NCBI GenBank assembly: GCA_023853785.1
Contig: JAJIRX010000555.1
Coordinates: 310,001 to 374,000 of the forward strand
Direction of reading: 5' to 3'
Length of the DNA stretch: 64,000 bases
DNA from: Psilocybe azurescens
Taxonomy: Eukaryota > Basidiomycota > Agaricomycetes > Agaricales > Agrocybaceae
Part shown: piece after piece, positions 12,719-24,285 of the stretch
How the letters are laid out: each line of letters opens with the position of its first letter
Numbering within the stretch: the first letter of the stretch is position 1
Program-made: the position numbers and the translations under genes
Notes under the pieces: model-generated
What the model was told of the DNA's origin: nothing
Databases searched by the model: none
What the model saw: the letters and a program-made list of their open reading frames with translations, nothing else

Positions 12719-12800
12719 GAGTGCACGTTGGACGAGCGGGCAAGCACGCAATTTTTGAAATGGGTGAGAATAGATGAGTGCACGTCGGACGAACGCGCAA
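12719..12800 (+). repeat. Imperfect direct repeat, 57-bp spacing
   Basis: The segment GAGTGCACGTTGGACGAGCG near 12719 recurs near 12776 as GAGTGCACGTCGGACGAACG, followed in both by CGC/GGGCAA. Two copies only. Non-coding context; function unknown. Confidence 0.6.
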
Positions 12801-13456
12801 ACATTCAAAGACATCACCAGAAAGATAAGGAGGGCAGAATGGGTAGTCGTCATCATGTAAATATTTTGTCTGCTCGTGAGTGTATCACCCTGCTTCCAAA
12901 CCCGGGGACGATAAGGAAAGTTTGAAGACATTGTTGATGTTGATGCTGGGCATAGGGGACAAGAAAATCCCTCGGAAAAATAGTGCTTAAGGATTTCGAC
13001 TTTCGAGCCGGCAACGAGTAGGGATGTTCTGGCGTGCGCTTTCGAGTGACCACAAATAAGCTTGGGCTTCTTTGCCTGGACAATACTTTAGCACGCCAGC
13101 TAAGTGGGCACGTGTAGGATAATGAAACCCAAGTGTGGATCGGCTCGTAGGAAGGATGATATATAGATCGACGATGTGATACCTCTAAATCATGACGACC
13201 GAACATCATCGTCTAGGAAGCAGAAATTGGGATCCCCTTGAAATTCGAAGAGCAAATAGAGGTCGGAGAGATTGATATCATATGCCCAGCAGTAGATAGG
13301 AGTCACAGACTGGATTGGCCGGCTTGAAAGAAAAGAGGGGAAATAGGCGGAGTGGACGAAGTGATCTCGTCGCGGGGGAGAGAAAAAAAAACCGCCTAGA
13401 GAGGAAGCAAGAGAGAAATATGGGGTTGTGTATGCATGCTAAACTCCCTGTCTGGA

Positions 13457-15355
13457 TTAGCATGTGCGTAAAAGACTCTGGGCACAGAGCGCATCTCTTT
13501 TATCAACCTGAAAAATACAAATATAGACAGTTGGAGTCAGCATATACGGCCTGTATCAATACTCAAAAGAAGGATCTAAGCACCAGTAGATTAGCCGTTT
13601 TGAAAGTGGAGCTATACATGTGGTTTATGCCACTCTCCTCTAGTACCCTCGAAAAGCGGTTGACTAAGCCATGCTTGTCTGTGGGTCAATTTTAGGTAAA
13701 TAGGAATCCAGCTTCGGATAGATAAGCAGAACGCGTACCAAGTCCGAAGCGCCGCAAATCAATTTGAAGGCACTTGAATGAATTGCTGCTTCTCGGAGAT
13801 GTATCGTCGCCTTCGTCCTCTTCATCCGACGAATCCGTTCCTTCTTCCATACGAAGGTCTGCTGCATCTAACTCGCCACTGCAAATGACCATATGTCGTT
13901 CGTGCGGGGGAAAGAGCCTTGCCAAAACATTGACATCAGCAGTGAGTGAAGACCCCTCCGGCGTCCTTGTGAAACTAAAGAATGGGATTTGGTGTTCCGA
14001 TTGTTTAGAGCCAGTTGTGCGAGTGGATTGTGTAAGAAGATGTGGAAGACGCGCTTTCGGGGTAATGGGAGAAAGCGGAGTAATTTGTGTTACACAATGT
14101 TTCGAGGGAGTTTGATACACAGACGAACCGCAAGTCAAAGATTGCAAGTCAGAATACGACCGTGATGTGTTGGTCGTGAGTGTGGTTGCTGATACATTTT
14201 GCGGTGAGTGTGAAAAGTAGCCGTCATCGTCGCTCGAGGACGAGGACGAGGAAGAAGAGAATAGTCGGACTGCAGGCTGCTGAGAAATAACGATGCAACG
14301 GTAAGATCCACGACAGGTGGTTGGATAGAATAAGGAGTGGTACTTTCGGACCTTGTCGAATTTTTAGAGTATGGAGACGATTTGTGGGGCGAGGACGGAA
14401 TGAGATCCGGAAATGCAACCAGTTTGATAAGTTTCAAGCCCCAGTGATCGACACCAAATTCTTCTGAAAGACCAACACACGCCAGATCAGGTCGTAGGAT
14501 TTTCACTTCGCCTGAGGTTGGCGAATGTGACTTATTCCTAGAGGGTTGCTGGCCTAAAGTGAGAGCTTCTGCAGTGGGTCTTTCGAGGTTTCCAGAAGAA
14601 TGTGAAAGGTCCATATCACTTCTATTGCGAGTTAAAACGGTACCCACGGCGCGACCAAAAGTAGGAGGAAAGTCAACAAGGGAGTATTCTTCGCTGCTTG
14701 GTGAAACAGACGGCGAAATGGGCGGATTGGAATCAGAGGCGTAGAGGTGAAAACCCGCGGACGCAAAAGATCCATTGCTTCTTGTAGACGCGATTCTTTG
14801 ACCTTTTGTAGGGGAGATGAATACAAAATTTATTCAAGTGCATGGTAATAACACACGAATATGAAGTCACTCATGTACGAGGACTGATACAAGATGGAGA
14901 TTCCAGCCGCCGCCAATAGAGCTGAGAGATCATAGACGCGAGTGCCCGAACTGTCTGTATTGGAGAGGAATTCAGATTGGTTTTGAGAACACAAGAAAGA
15001 GAAATGTACCCATCTGATCACTGTGCGAGTCGATCTGCAAAACACTCCATTTCTCATAAGAGATCTCGACGGGTTCGTACAGAGAGGTGCTCTGAGGTGC
15101 ACTTTTTCGACTGGAGCCGGAGCCCGACCTAGAGCGCTGTCTACGACGATCTTTGCGAGCTATTGGATCGAAGTCCTGGAGCATATGATGCTCCGCGAAG
15201 ACACTGAGTTCTATTTCATTGCAGGTGATGTTGAGGAAAGCAGGGTTTGGATGGAGCAGCTGTCTAAGAACAGGATGAGATAGAGAATCTAAACGAGAAC
15301 GAGGAATGTGAACGAGAGAAAGGGATACGGGGAGCAGAGATATGGTGACCTGCAT
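13457..15355 (-). CDS. ACT-domain protein, CASTOR/GATS-like, with apparent frameshift
   Basis: Resembles the animal arginine sensor CASTOR (GATS family, paired ACT domains), which binds GATOR2 upstream of TORC1. Exons 15355..15010, 14954..14857, 14802..14344, 14269..13739, 13678..13584 and 13507..13457 give about 526 residues. Diagnostic ACT blocks are AGISILYQSSYMSDFIFVKE followed by an amphipathic helix, the second-domain block KLIKLVAFPDLI, FFSFTRTPEGSSL, and the C-terminal SGINHMYSSTFKTANLLV. Long Ser-rich insertions separate the domains. The total is one base short: between helix RLQEAMDLL and ASAGFHLY the frame slips at the A run 14765..14768 (T run on the coding strand). A shifted donor at 14852 would avoid the slip but destroys the helix. 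Likely role is amino-acid sensing; the ligand is not shown. Confidence 0.78.
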
Positions 15356-18169
15356 TGGGAGAGAAGAGAAAGGGAGGGATGATGTTCAGTGGCCATGACT
15401 GCCAGATAAAAACTCGTCCTGCGAGTCATCTTATCCGCTTTTGGTCACAAGACCCCTGTGCGCCACGGTCCGAGTCTCCATGGACCATCACTGGCTCGGT
15501 TTGCTTGCGTTTCTATTACATATTAGCGGCTACTCTGACGTCAAAATAGACTCTATTAAGCTGCTATCACTGGTTAGCATCCATTATCCACGATGTGCTC
15601 CATTATTGGACCTTCTGAATAGTCCATTGGTATGTCACCCCAGATCTCCCACAGAAAAACCCAGTCTCACCGTGGGGTAATACACTCTAAGTATATATAT
15701 GTACGGCACATCCTCATCCCACCTGTTGGTCATACAGCTGTTATCTCCATGCGACACACCGGCGGTCAGAACATTCCATGTACAAAATCAATAATCAGGT
15801 TCTATCTAAGCTTTGTCTAGTGTACCTACGGATCAGATGATACTGTTCCGACAGTTTGTCGAACAACTTTGTCATGGGATGCATTTGGAAGAAAAACAGT
15901 AAGGCTAGCGTCGAATTCCCGCTTGTCCAGAGCACTCTGATGTTCTGGCTTTAAGATCGCGACTTGCGCCTAATTATATCAGAGACATGCTACATCGCTC
16001 CGACATCTCCGACTGACGCAGCACCGTCTTTTGAAATGGCTTCTAGATTACGTCCACGGAGAATACAGTCCCAAAAACTCTTGAATAGAGGCTTAGATTG
16101 GGCCGGCCAGGGAAAGGACTCCCAGAACAAAAATAACAATCCCATTAATGCATGGTATTCAAATTTCTAAAACCCAATAATAGACCAGGGACATGACAGA
16201 CCTGCCTGCCAGTATCAGCTAGATGTTGTTCCCCCAAAGAAGAAGGCAGACGGAGTGAGAATTTTTTGAAAAAGTCCATTCACTCATCCTCGTTCGTGGT
16301 AGCTATTGTTCAGTTCGATCCGCGTACTCGTTTTAAAATATTCAGGGTCCCCAAAGCAAGGTTATCGTAAGGTTGCCGGAACTCTGAGTTGACACTTGAC
16401 TCTGAGGGGCAACCCAAGGTCCATCGCTTACCAAGTTCAGCTCGCTATCAATCGTCATGTATCGATACATCTGTTGGAAGCGCCCGTCATTGATAAGTCT
16501 GGATTTCTTCTAGCGCTGAAGCTCGGTGCACTAGCCTTTTTCTACCGAAGTTCTTATATCTTGTCTTCACTGTTCTAATCGGCCAAAAAAAATCGGTCTG
16601 ACATTGCTAATCTAGGCTCACGGGTAAGTGAAGTTCACCAGTTTTTCAAACGAGGCTGGACCAGATGGTAGATAATATACTTTTCATGGTACAGAAAGAT
16701 CAATTGTCCTGGGATGGACCTATGTCCTTACTATTAGCGATTTGAACTTGAAAGAAGCGGCGAATAACGCGCACTAGCATGTCGGGTAAGCCTCTTGCAT
16801 TAAGTGGGAGCACTCGGGGCACTGCGCTTCACGTATCCGCTTCGTGTACAATTCTATCGGAGTAACTCTAGAGGTCGGAGACGAAGGGTCTTTGAAAGGA
16901 GAAAGTTACCTCACTTGTTGAGTCTAGAATTTGAGTTTGTTCTGGAGGCCAATCAAAGACCGTAGGCTTCAAGCAAGCCGTTCTTCCTTAACCACAGTGG
17001 CATGAGTACACCATGTGAATAGATGCACCGAATACACGCGAACCTACCTTGGTCAGGCGTTGCGCTCGGGAAATGTGTTCGATATATAAGCAACAATAAC
17101 GACATTGGAAAGTCTTAGCCCTCGTGCAAGTCCATGCCTTTTATAGGGTCTCTAGTTTGTTTTCGACCAGAGATCATGCATGGTTCAATTCGATTCTGTA
17201 ACACCGAGACCGAATCTGTTTGTGCAGCTCGTGGAATACCAATGCAGCACAATTCGCAGGTGTGACTCCAGCCAGATTTTGGACATTTTAGTGACATAAG
17301 GTCGAGAATTTGATGAATTCCAGCATGTCGAAGTTCGAGGGTTATTTTTGGCAAACTTCATATTACGATCGAGCATCCTCCTTCCTGGCACGACTAAATA
17401 TAAACCAATTGCAATCGATCTTGAATTGATTGAAAACGTATTGTCGGTCGCTGAAACGTGATACAGCACTTGAAGCAAATGTCAATCAAATCTCCATGGC
17501 AAACGCTCGTGGACCCATATATCTTGATTAGATCGGGTATCAGTAGACGCCCAACGATCATAGAGATGGCAAGTGAAATCGCCACGAACAAAAATCCCAC
17601 ACCTTGAAAGACAGCTGCTGCGCAAGATCTTATTTGTGGTACATCCTGAGTTTATGTCAAGTGAGCAAATTGGATCTATTACTATCCTGCGAGCCTCAAG
17701 CTCGTACTTAACTTACTGAGGATCCAAGTTTAGAATCTAGATAAGCGTGCACGGCCGCCAACGTTATAGTTATTTAAAATAATCGATTCGATCCACCAAG
17801 TTGTATTTTACAGAGTTTCCTCCGAAGGTAACTCATTTGATCACTAGCTAAGTACATGTGTTACATGAAGTACAACATAATCAGAAATACACCAGTACAT
17901 AGCGTCAAGTATGATAACTTTTGCCGAAACGTGTGGGATAACTGGAAACTGAATAAAAAAGAAGAGTACGTCATAACTATAACGAGAATATTTGTAGTAT
18001 GGTGAATGTGGCTTGAATTACATGAAGTGGAGAAAGATATACGTAGCTATGGTGCATGCTAAACAGTATTACACGTGAGTGAAGTATTCCAGGAGCCCAA
18101 AGATATGTGCCGAGAAACGATGCAGATGGAATAAGACCTATGGACCCAGAACATAACGAAGAGAAAAAA
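15356..18169. other. Gene-poor stretch, 2.8 kb
   Basis: No supportable gene. Minus-strand frames between 17100 and 17640 include one with a hydrophobic segment (GFLFVAISLAISMIV), possibly an exon remnant, but neighbouring frames and splice sites do not make a gene. No terminal repeats or transposase motifs recognised. Confidence 0.5.
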
Positions 18170-19163
18170 CTAGGCACGTTTCCGTTTACCTTTCCCGTCG
18201 TTGCTAGCACGTTTCGAAAGAGCGCGTGAGCTAGGACTGGACTCGTTCCTGGATTTCTTCTTTGAATTCGCGGATTTGCTTTGAGGCCGCGACCTCAGAG
18301 GCGATTCTGAAGGGGCACTCATTCGCACTCGCTTGGGCGGTTTGGGAGAAGAAACGGCAGTTGAAGCGGGGCGCTTTCGCAACGCATACCGGGGGCAATA
18401 ACTCGCGGTATAGCGGGAGACCGCATATCGTAAGTGGAGTTTATGAGGCGGTTACTTAAAGTTGAAAGTAAATTTGGTGTCTGAGTGCCATTTATGGGGA
18501 GGATGGCAATGGAGTCAGCGGTGACGATGAAAAAATCGCGGCTATAGCCTGTAGGGAGCTCTCAGAAGGTTGGCTTTGTATTAATTGGGAATGTCCCGCC
18601 TGAGAATAAGGATGCCAGTTGCCAGTTGAAGCCTGATAGGATGAATGATGCTGATTTGTTGATATATGTGTGGCCGGAGCGTTGATGAATCCGCCCGCAT
18701 CGATGGTCAAATGAGCATTTAGAGGATTTGCGTAGGCAGGCATGCGCGCAGGTGTTTCTTGCAATAGCGCAGGCTCTGTGAGCCTTCTTTCCAGCTGTTG
18801 GGTCCCTTGACTCGTTGGTTGAGAGCCGTCATCCGGTTCCGTCGATTGCCGTTGTAATTGGCGTGGTATGGCAGGTTGAATTTGGCGGGATTGAATTCGA
18901 TAAGTGGGTACGGGGGTAAAGTACTCTCGTAGGCAAAATCTCTAATTTTGATACCCAGTCTCTTCAAATAAGCCAGTGTAGGTTTTTCCTTGTCAACGCG
19001 GACTGGAGGTTTTGATGTCTGAACACGTGGATCTGATCCTGAAGACTATATACACAGTCAGTCAGGAATATGTCTTATTAAGGAGATGCTTTTGCAAATG
19101 CAGCAGCTATGTACGTCGTTGACTTACATGATCATGATCAGACGTAGTTGTAGCACAGTCCAT
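18170..19163 (-). CDS. Small protein with basic nuclear-type tail, exon structure uncertain
   Basis: Not recognised. Exon 1 is 19163..19128, with a consensus donor, followed by an exon from 19045. That exon reads through VDKEKPTLAYLKRLGIK; further on, a Gln/Ser-rich frame (18764..18492) takes over, and the last exon (to 18170) ends in a Lys/Arg/Ser-rich tail with KKKSRNESS and GKGKRKRA, a likely nuclear localisation signal. The switches between these three frames need introns whose exact ends I could not fix. Composition (Gln/His/Ser-rich middle, basic end) suggests a nuclear or DNA-associated protein, which is inference. The start is supported by the first splice junction. Confidence 0.4.
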
Positions 19164-19577
19164 TTCAACAAGTTCTTCAGTCTGATTGGGACACGCTTTC
19201 AGAGATTTGTGAGGGCGTGTCTGAATTGGACTTGAAGATCACACAACTTGAAGATGGTGGTTCAATTATGAGCGCGTCTTGGGTGCAACACTGCGAAGTC
19301 TTGACTCTTTATATGTCTCCCTTGCTGACAATGACCGCAATTTACAATCCTAAAATGGGTGGATCTTGGAACAAAGAGATGGATGGGCCATGAGCCAAGC
19401 ATGACTAAACACGACTCAGTCAGGTGACATTTCGCGTAAGTCCCCAGAGTCATTCAAGTTGAAGAGTAAATTACAATTCTCCATCATCTTAGTACCTCTA
19501 TATCCCGGTGCGTACCCTGGCAAGCACAACATAATCTGTTTGACCTGTAGGTAATCATCAAGTCTCTCTCTCTGAGT
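19164..19577. other. Divergent promoter region, basic protein / PTC5
   Basis: 414 bp between divergent genes. A TCTCTCTC stretch lies immediately upstream of the PTC5-type ATG. No gene supported. Confidence 0.5.
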
Positions 19578-21393
19578 ATGCTCCGTCGGGCATGGAAGCC
19601 CATTGCTGCCACCGCCGTCATTGGAACCCCAGCCTACCTTTATTATAAGTCGCAGAACAGTGCACCACAGACCTTTGACGCCTGGATTAGAGTCAGAGGC
19701 CCTAGTGGGAAATCAGAAATGGCAACTCGATCATTTACACTTTTGCCCATGAAGGAGTTGGAAGCGCGTATCCGAGAGAACGAAATCTCAGAGACCCAAG
19801 TTCGCCCTAACGGCTTCACGTGGAAATGGACGACAGCCAGTTTAGCCTCCAATGATCCTATCGAAGACGCATCGGCCAGCCAGGTCGTAGAACGTGACGA
19901 TTCAGATCCATCGGCACCTGGTGATTATCTCTTTTTGCCGTTATGGACGGTCATGGCGGCTTCGAAACCTCCCGCCTGCTTTCGCGCGTTCTTATTAAAA
20001 GCGTCGCCCTTGAGCTCGCTGAGCTGATTAAAGACCCTAAATTTGCTCCTCAAACGAGTCTATTGGATAGGGTCAGATCTCTTCTTTGGTTATCACCGTC
20101 GTCACTGTCCCTCACGGCTCCTTTGGATGCCAATCCCACTCGTGTCTCTCAAGCTATCGAACAAGCGTTTACCAAACTGGACAATGAACTCTTACAGACC
20201 CCTCTCCGCATTCTCGCCAATAATATAGATCAAGAAGGCTGGAAGACAAAGCAGTTGCCTGATCTGAGTCAACACCCTCTTGCGTTGACAGCGATGCTTC
20301 CAGCTATCTCAGGTATGCTGATGCTCGTCTAGAAGAGCTTTGTCTATTAATTGTCATGTCTTAGGGAGCTGTGCGTTGATGGCAATGTTTGATACCACGC
20401 ATCGTGACCTCTACGTGGCTTGCACAGGAGATTCCAGAGCAGTCGCAGGCGTTTGGGAGCCTACTCGGGACGGTAAAGGACAATGGCGAATAGAAGTTCT
20501 TAGCGAAGATCAAACTGGACGTAATCCATCTGAGCTGGCTCGGTGAGTCGATTCCTGTACTCATTTCATCGCACGCTCATTTCATTTGCAGTGTGAGATC
20601 AGAGCATCCCAAGGACGAAGAAGACTATGTAATTCGCGAAGGTCGCATTCTTGGAGGTCTGGAGCCTAGTCGCGCCTTCGGTGATGCTCGATACAAATGG
20701 CCACGCCCTGTTCAAGAAACGTAAAATCTTTCTATGAACTATAGTATGGAATGCTGTGGCTCACTCCATGTTCACCAGCTTGAACCAAGTGTTCATGGTC
20801 GGAAACGACCAGCCAATGCGAAACCCACCCTCATTGTTCAAGACGCCTCCTTATGTGACTGCACGTCCTGTAGTTGTACATCGAAAGATGTCACTCTCAT
20901 CTCAGTCCGGTTCAGAGATCACAGAAAAATCCGCTCGTTTCTTGGTTCTAGCCACTGATGGCCTGTGGGATCAGCTGAGGTATACTGCAGCTTAATTTCA
21001 ATTCGTTTTGTCCATACTAACCCATTGTTTAGTAACGACGAAGTCATCAGTCTTGTGGCAGGTCACTTGTCTGGTCTCAAGGGAGTTGTCCCTAAATCAG
21101 AACTTTCTAATCTCGTCCCCACTGTCTCTGGGTCGGCAGGTGTTGAAGGCAAAAACAAAAAGAACGGCGCCAAAGAAGGTTCCTGGGCATTCACTGACGA
21201 CAATCTCAGTGCCCACCTGATCAGAAATGCTTTTGGAGGAGGTGACGAAGACGCTTTTCGTAGACTCTTGAGCATTCCGTCACCACATTCCAGGAGGTAT
21301 CGCGACGATGTCACTGTCACTGTCGTATGTTGGGAAGAGGGGAACGAAAGCCAAGCTAAAGTGGTCACTGAGAAGATCAAGTCTAAACTATAG
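19578..21393 (+). CDS. PTC5: Mitochondrial PP2C-type phosphatase (PTC5-like), apparent frameshift
   Basis: Metal-dependent Ser/Thr phosphatase; yeast Ptc5 dephosphorylates the pyruvate dehydrogenase E1-alpha subunit in mitochondria. Exons 19578..20312, 20365..20542, 20592..20720, 20779..20979 and 21033..21393 give about 534 residues. The N terminus is basic and hydrophobic (MLRRAWKPIAATAVIG), fitting a mitochondrial presequence or anchor. PP2C motifs are VMDGHGGFET near residue 120, GSCALMA, ACTGDSRAV, RAFGD, LATDGLWD and DDVTVTVV. The frame slips by one base between DYLF and FAVMDGHGG: the T5 run 19932..19936 should be T6. No splice solution exists there, and the metal-binding DGHGG is essential, so a base-calling error is more likely than a dead gene. 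Confidence 0.88.
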
Positions 21394-21587
21394 CTGGCCA
21401 GGTGCATTGACCTATCGTCTTTCACCTATCGATATTATGCCTATTCGATCCAATTTTGACAACAGGTGCATTGATTCAATGACCACTTGTGCGTTCCATA
21501 TATCGCTGACATAATATTACTGCTGCAGTTTGAGCCCTGCCAAACTCACTCGACATATACATACACTATTTACGCATTTGCATAGTC

Positions 21588-23771
21588 TTAAATACCCATT
21601 CGTTTCATACGTTTTGAGGCAAAAGTTTGAGTGTAAGGATTTAGTGGTTTAGTATAACCTTTGGTCCGTGCCTGCAGAGGCGTGTTTGATTTTCTATGGT
21701 TTTCCGATCCAGAATCGCTAAATTTCCGTTTCTTGGTCTTCATTGAATTGCCGTAGAAGTTGGATGGAGGGATGGCCTTTGAAGATGCAGGTGTTGGAGG
21801 AAACGCTGGCATATCGGGTTCGCTGCTGCTGGCTTGTCCGTAATACTTTTCTTTGCCTTTCACATCAAGATCTATCTTGTCCTGATCGTGCGATGGTGCT
21901 TGTGCTTCGTTGTCGTCAGAATTATCGGATTCGTAGTTCTCAAGGCTTTCCAGAGCTGCACGAGCATTAGTCTTGGCGGCAGCCTGGATCTTGGATTTCA
22001 AAGTTAATGCTTGAGGATCGACGGGGCTGAAAGGTGCTTGATTTACTTTGGTGCCATTCGTAGAAATTTCGGCGGAGGGAAGTAAGGGGCCGATAAAAGA
22101 TGAAGAAACTTTAACGCCTTGGTCTTCATCGTCATCTCTAGACCTTACTACTTTCTTCTTCATCCCGTGAACAAGACCGTTCTTCAGGGGAATCGACGTT
22201 TTGTTTGTCAAGGGCACCTTGACGGCAGCCTCTAACCCTTGGCCTTTATTTTGGATATAGAAAAGCATGTATGCATTCCTTTTGTCCTTGGGCAGACTGG
22301 TTGGTTGAACCACTTCGTCATTCATTTCTGCCCAACGACCCTCTTTACTTTTGACGAAAGCGTAGTAATGGCCTGAGTTGGGCCCGCCACCAGCGTGGCA
22401 GATGACGCCATAAAGTGAGTACGAAGGGCCGAATTGGCCATCACTCATGAATGGTTGCAATGAAAGTTCCTCATCGTATGAAAGTGGGTGGCTGATTTTC
22501 CTCCCAAGAGGTGAAAAACGTTTGAGGTGGACAGTAAGCACTATGGGTGCTTCATGGATCGTAAACGATTTCTCGGCGTTAACATGCTTCTTACACCTGA
22601 CAGGTTCTATGAGCATTTGTTCAGGACTCGGGTCAAATGTACAACGTACTTTTCGCATTTGTATTTATCAGCACCCTTCAGGTAATCGATGGCAATGAAT
22701 CTGCGCAGTGCCTCCTTCAAAGAATCACATTTGAAAATGTCCAAACTCAAATCGAGTATACGGTCAAATGTATCGCTATTATGACCACAATCCCGGCATG
22801 TTACCCTCGAGCGCAATCGTCCACCGAAAAGTTTGTGGACCCAGGTTGTTTCAGCTAACTTCGGATCGATTTTCCTATGTAACATGGTTAGACATTAGCT
22901 CGTAGCTTCCAACAAGAGAAGAAAAAACCAACGGAGACTGGCCGGCAAGGCATGACTTCTGAAGAGCATCAATGGCGTAACGTAGGAACTCATGCGTGTC
23001 TTCTTGTCTTCCCTTGCGCATATGCTTCGCTATAGCTGTGTGGACGCGTGAGCGTTGTCCACTATACATTAGTTGGACCACAAACTTTGGAGGTTATTGG
23101 TGACGGGAGAGGGAGAAAATGAACTTCGGTTTGTCGTTCCATGTGCTCTTATCGCAACCTGTCGCAGAGCGCATGCCATACAGAATAAAGATGTGACCCG
23201 GCCTAGAACACAGGATTAGCAACGTCTCCAAAATAAAACGCGCGTTGGCGACACATACAATCCTCTTTTTGTGAGAGATCAAGAGTTTGAGCAGTGGGGG
23301 GTATGCAGAAGGCATTGTAGGGCACTGTTGAGAAAGCAAGTGTTACCACTGTTGTAGAGCCCGGTTGATATATTGCAGGACGCAGGCCATGATGTATCTA
23401 TCGGGGTAGGATAAAGTGACGCGGCTTTGGCGCCTGTCGAACGTGATGTTGGAGTGGGTTTTGTTGGTGTAGAAGGGGTCTGTCTGGGCGGATTAAGAAG
23501 CTAGATATAATGTGGGCAAATGGAACAGAGTTAGAACATGAACAAAACGTACCTCTGCCTTAGGTAGTTTAGGACTAGAATTTATGGGTTCATACTTCCC
23601 CTCTGCAACAGCCAGCGTCCCCGACGAAGAACCCTCAACGAACTCGATGGGGGGCGGAAGGAGGCTGTTGAAGGCCTCCATGTCTTTGGAAGGTCGATAG
23701 TGAAGTGAGTCATCCGAGCTATGCTGGGAAGAGAACATCGACGTTGGTAGAAAGGGCGAGGCGAGCATCAT
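21588..23771 (-). CDS. Ubiquitin-specific protease, USP36/42-like, apparent frameshift
   Basis: Cysteine deubiquitinase of the USP family; animal USP36 acts in the nucleolus and yeast Ubp10 on histone H2B. Exons 23771..23553, 23479..23255, 23202..23086, 23035..22939, 22874..22650 and 22596..21588 give 630 residues. The Cys box [13 protein letters not shown] has the nucleophile near residue 121; [16 protein letters not shown] is the QQD box, CEKCKKH the zinc knuckle, and [11 protein letters not shown] holds the catalytic His near 371. The C terminus is long, acidic then Lys/Arg-rich, ending SKRMKRMGI, consistent with a nuclear protein. One base is missing in the G6 run 23296..23301 (HTPPLLKLL block). 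The start is the first ATG in the opening frame. Confidence 0.88.
23240..23264 (+). repeat. 25-bp dispersed repeat, copy 2
   Basis: Lies across the exon 2 / intron 2 boundary of the deubiquitinase gene (minus strand). Matches 11966..11990 at 23 of 25 positions. Confidence 0.7.
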
Positions 23772-24285
23772 TCTTCGAGTGGCACAGACTCTAGATAGAC
23801 ACGAAGACTGTGGAGAAACAGGTTTTGGTAGGAAATGAAAGCGACGAAAGAACGGAAAGAACGTTGTGTTGGGACGAGTGGGCAAAAGTAGAAGGAGTTG
23901 TTAAATCTCAGCGCTTCCGGGGCGAGCCTAGTACAAGATATTTTTGATCAACAGTCTTTGTTTGTTGCTTCATCATCTTCCCAAACAATGGGCCCCTAAG
24001 TTTCATCAAGAAGCCCTGTGTCAAAACTGGATCCCGTATTAAAAACCGTATTATTTATCGTGGCTACAAACTAGATTATAAAGTATGTAATGTAGAGAAC
24101 GGAGACGCTCGTTTTTAACGAGTGAAAGGAGGTCGTTGTGTATCGATACAAATGAGTGAGTTGGTGATATACATCTCGAAGAGTGCACTAAATGCTACAA
24201 AAAGGGAAGCGAAAGCGAAAGGAAAGAGCGAAAATGGGAAGAGAGAGACAGATTACAGGATCAAAACGAAAGAGAGAAAAGGAAA
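23772..24285. other. Intergenic, deubiquitinase promoter
   Basis: 514 bp between two minus-strand genes: promoter of the deubiquitinase and 3' flank of the zinc-finger gene. It includes a purine-rich stretch (GAAAG repeats, about 24200..24290) on the plus strand. No gene supported. Confidence 0.5.

Larger units (their letters stand above)
11554..13456. other. Gene-free stretch, 1.9 kb
   Basis: Between two convergent genes. Overlapping minus-strand frames at 12496..13209 are hydrophobic or basic by composition only and contradict each other. A possible tiny exon with a perfect donor (AAG|GTAAGT at 11997) starts at 11965, but I cannot extend it into a convincing gene. The stretch also holds the repeats listed separately. 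Confidence 0.5.

Noticed and set aside
12496..13209. Overlapping minus-strand frames of 102-134 codons
   Set aside because: Mutually exclusive frames with hydrophobic or basic low-complexity text and no introns or motifs.
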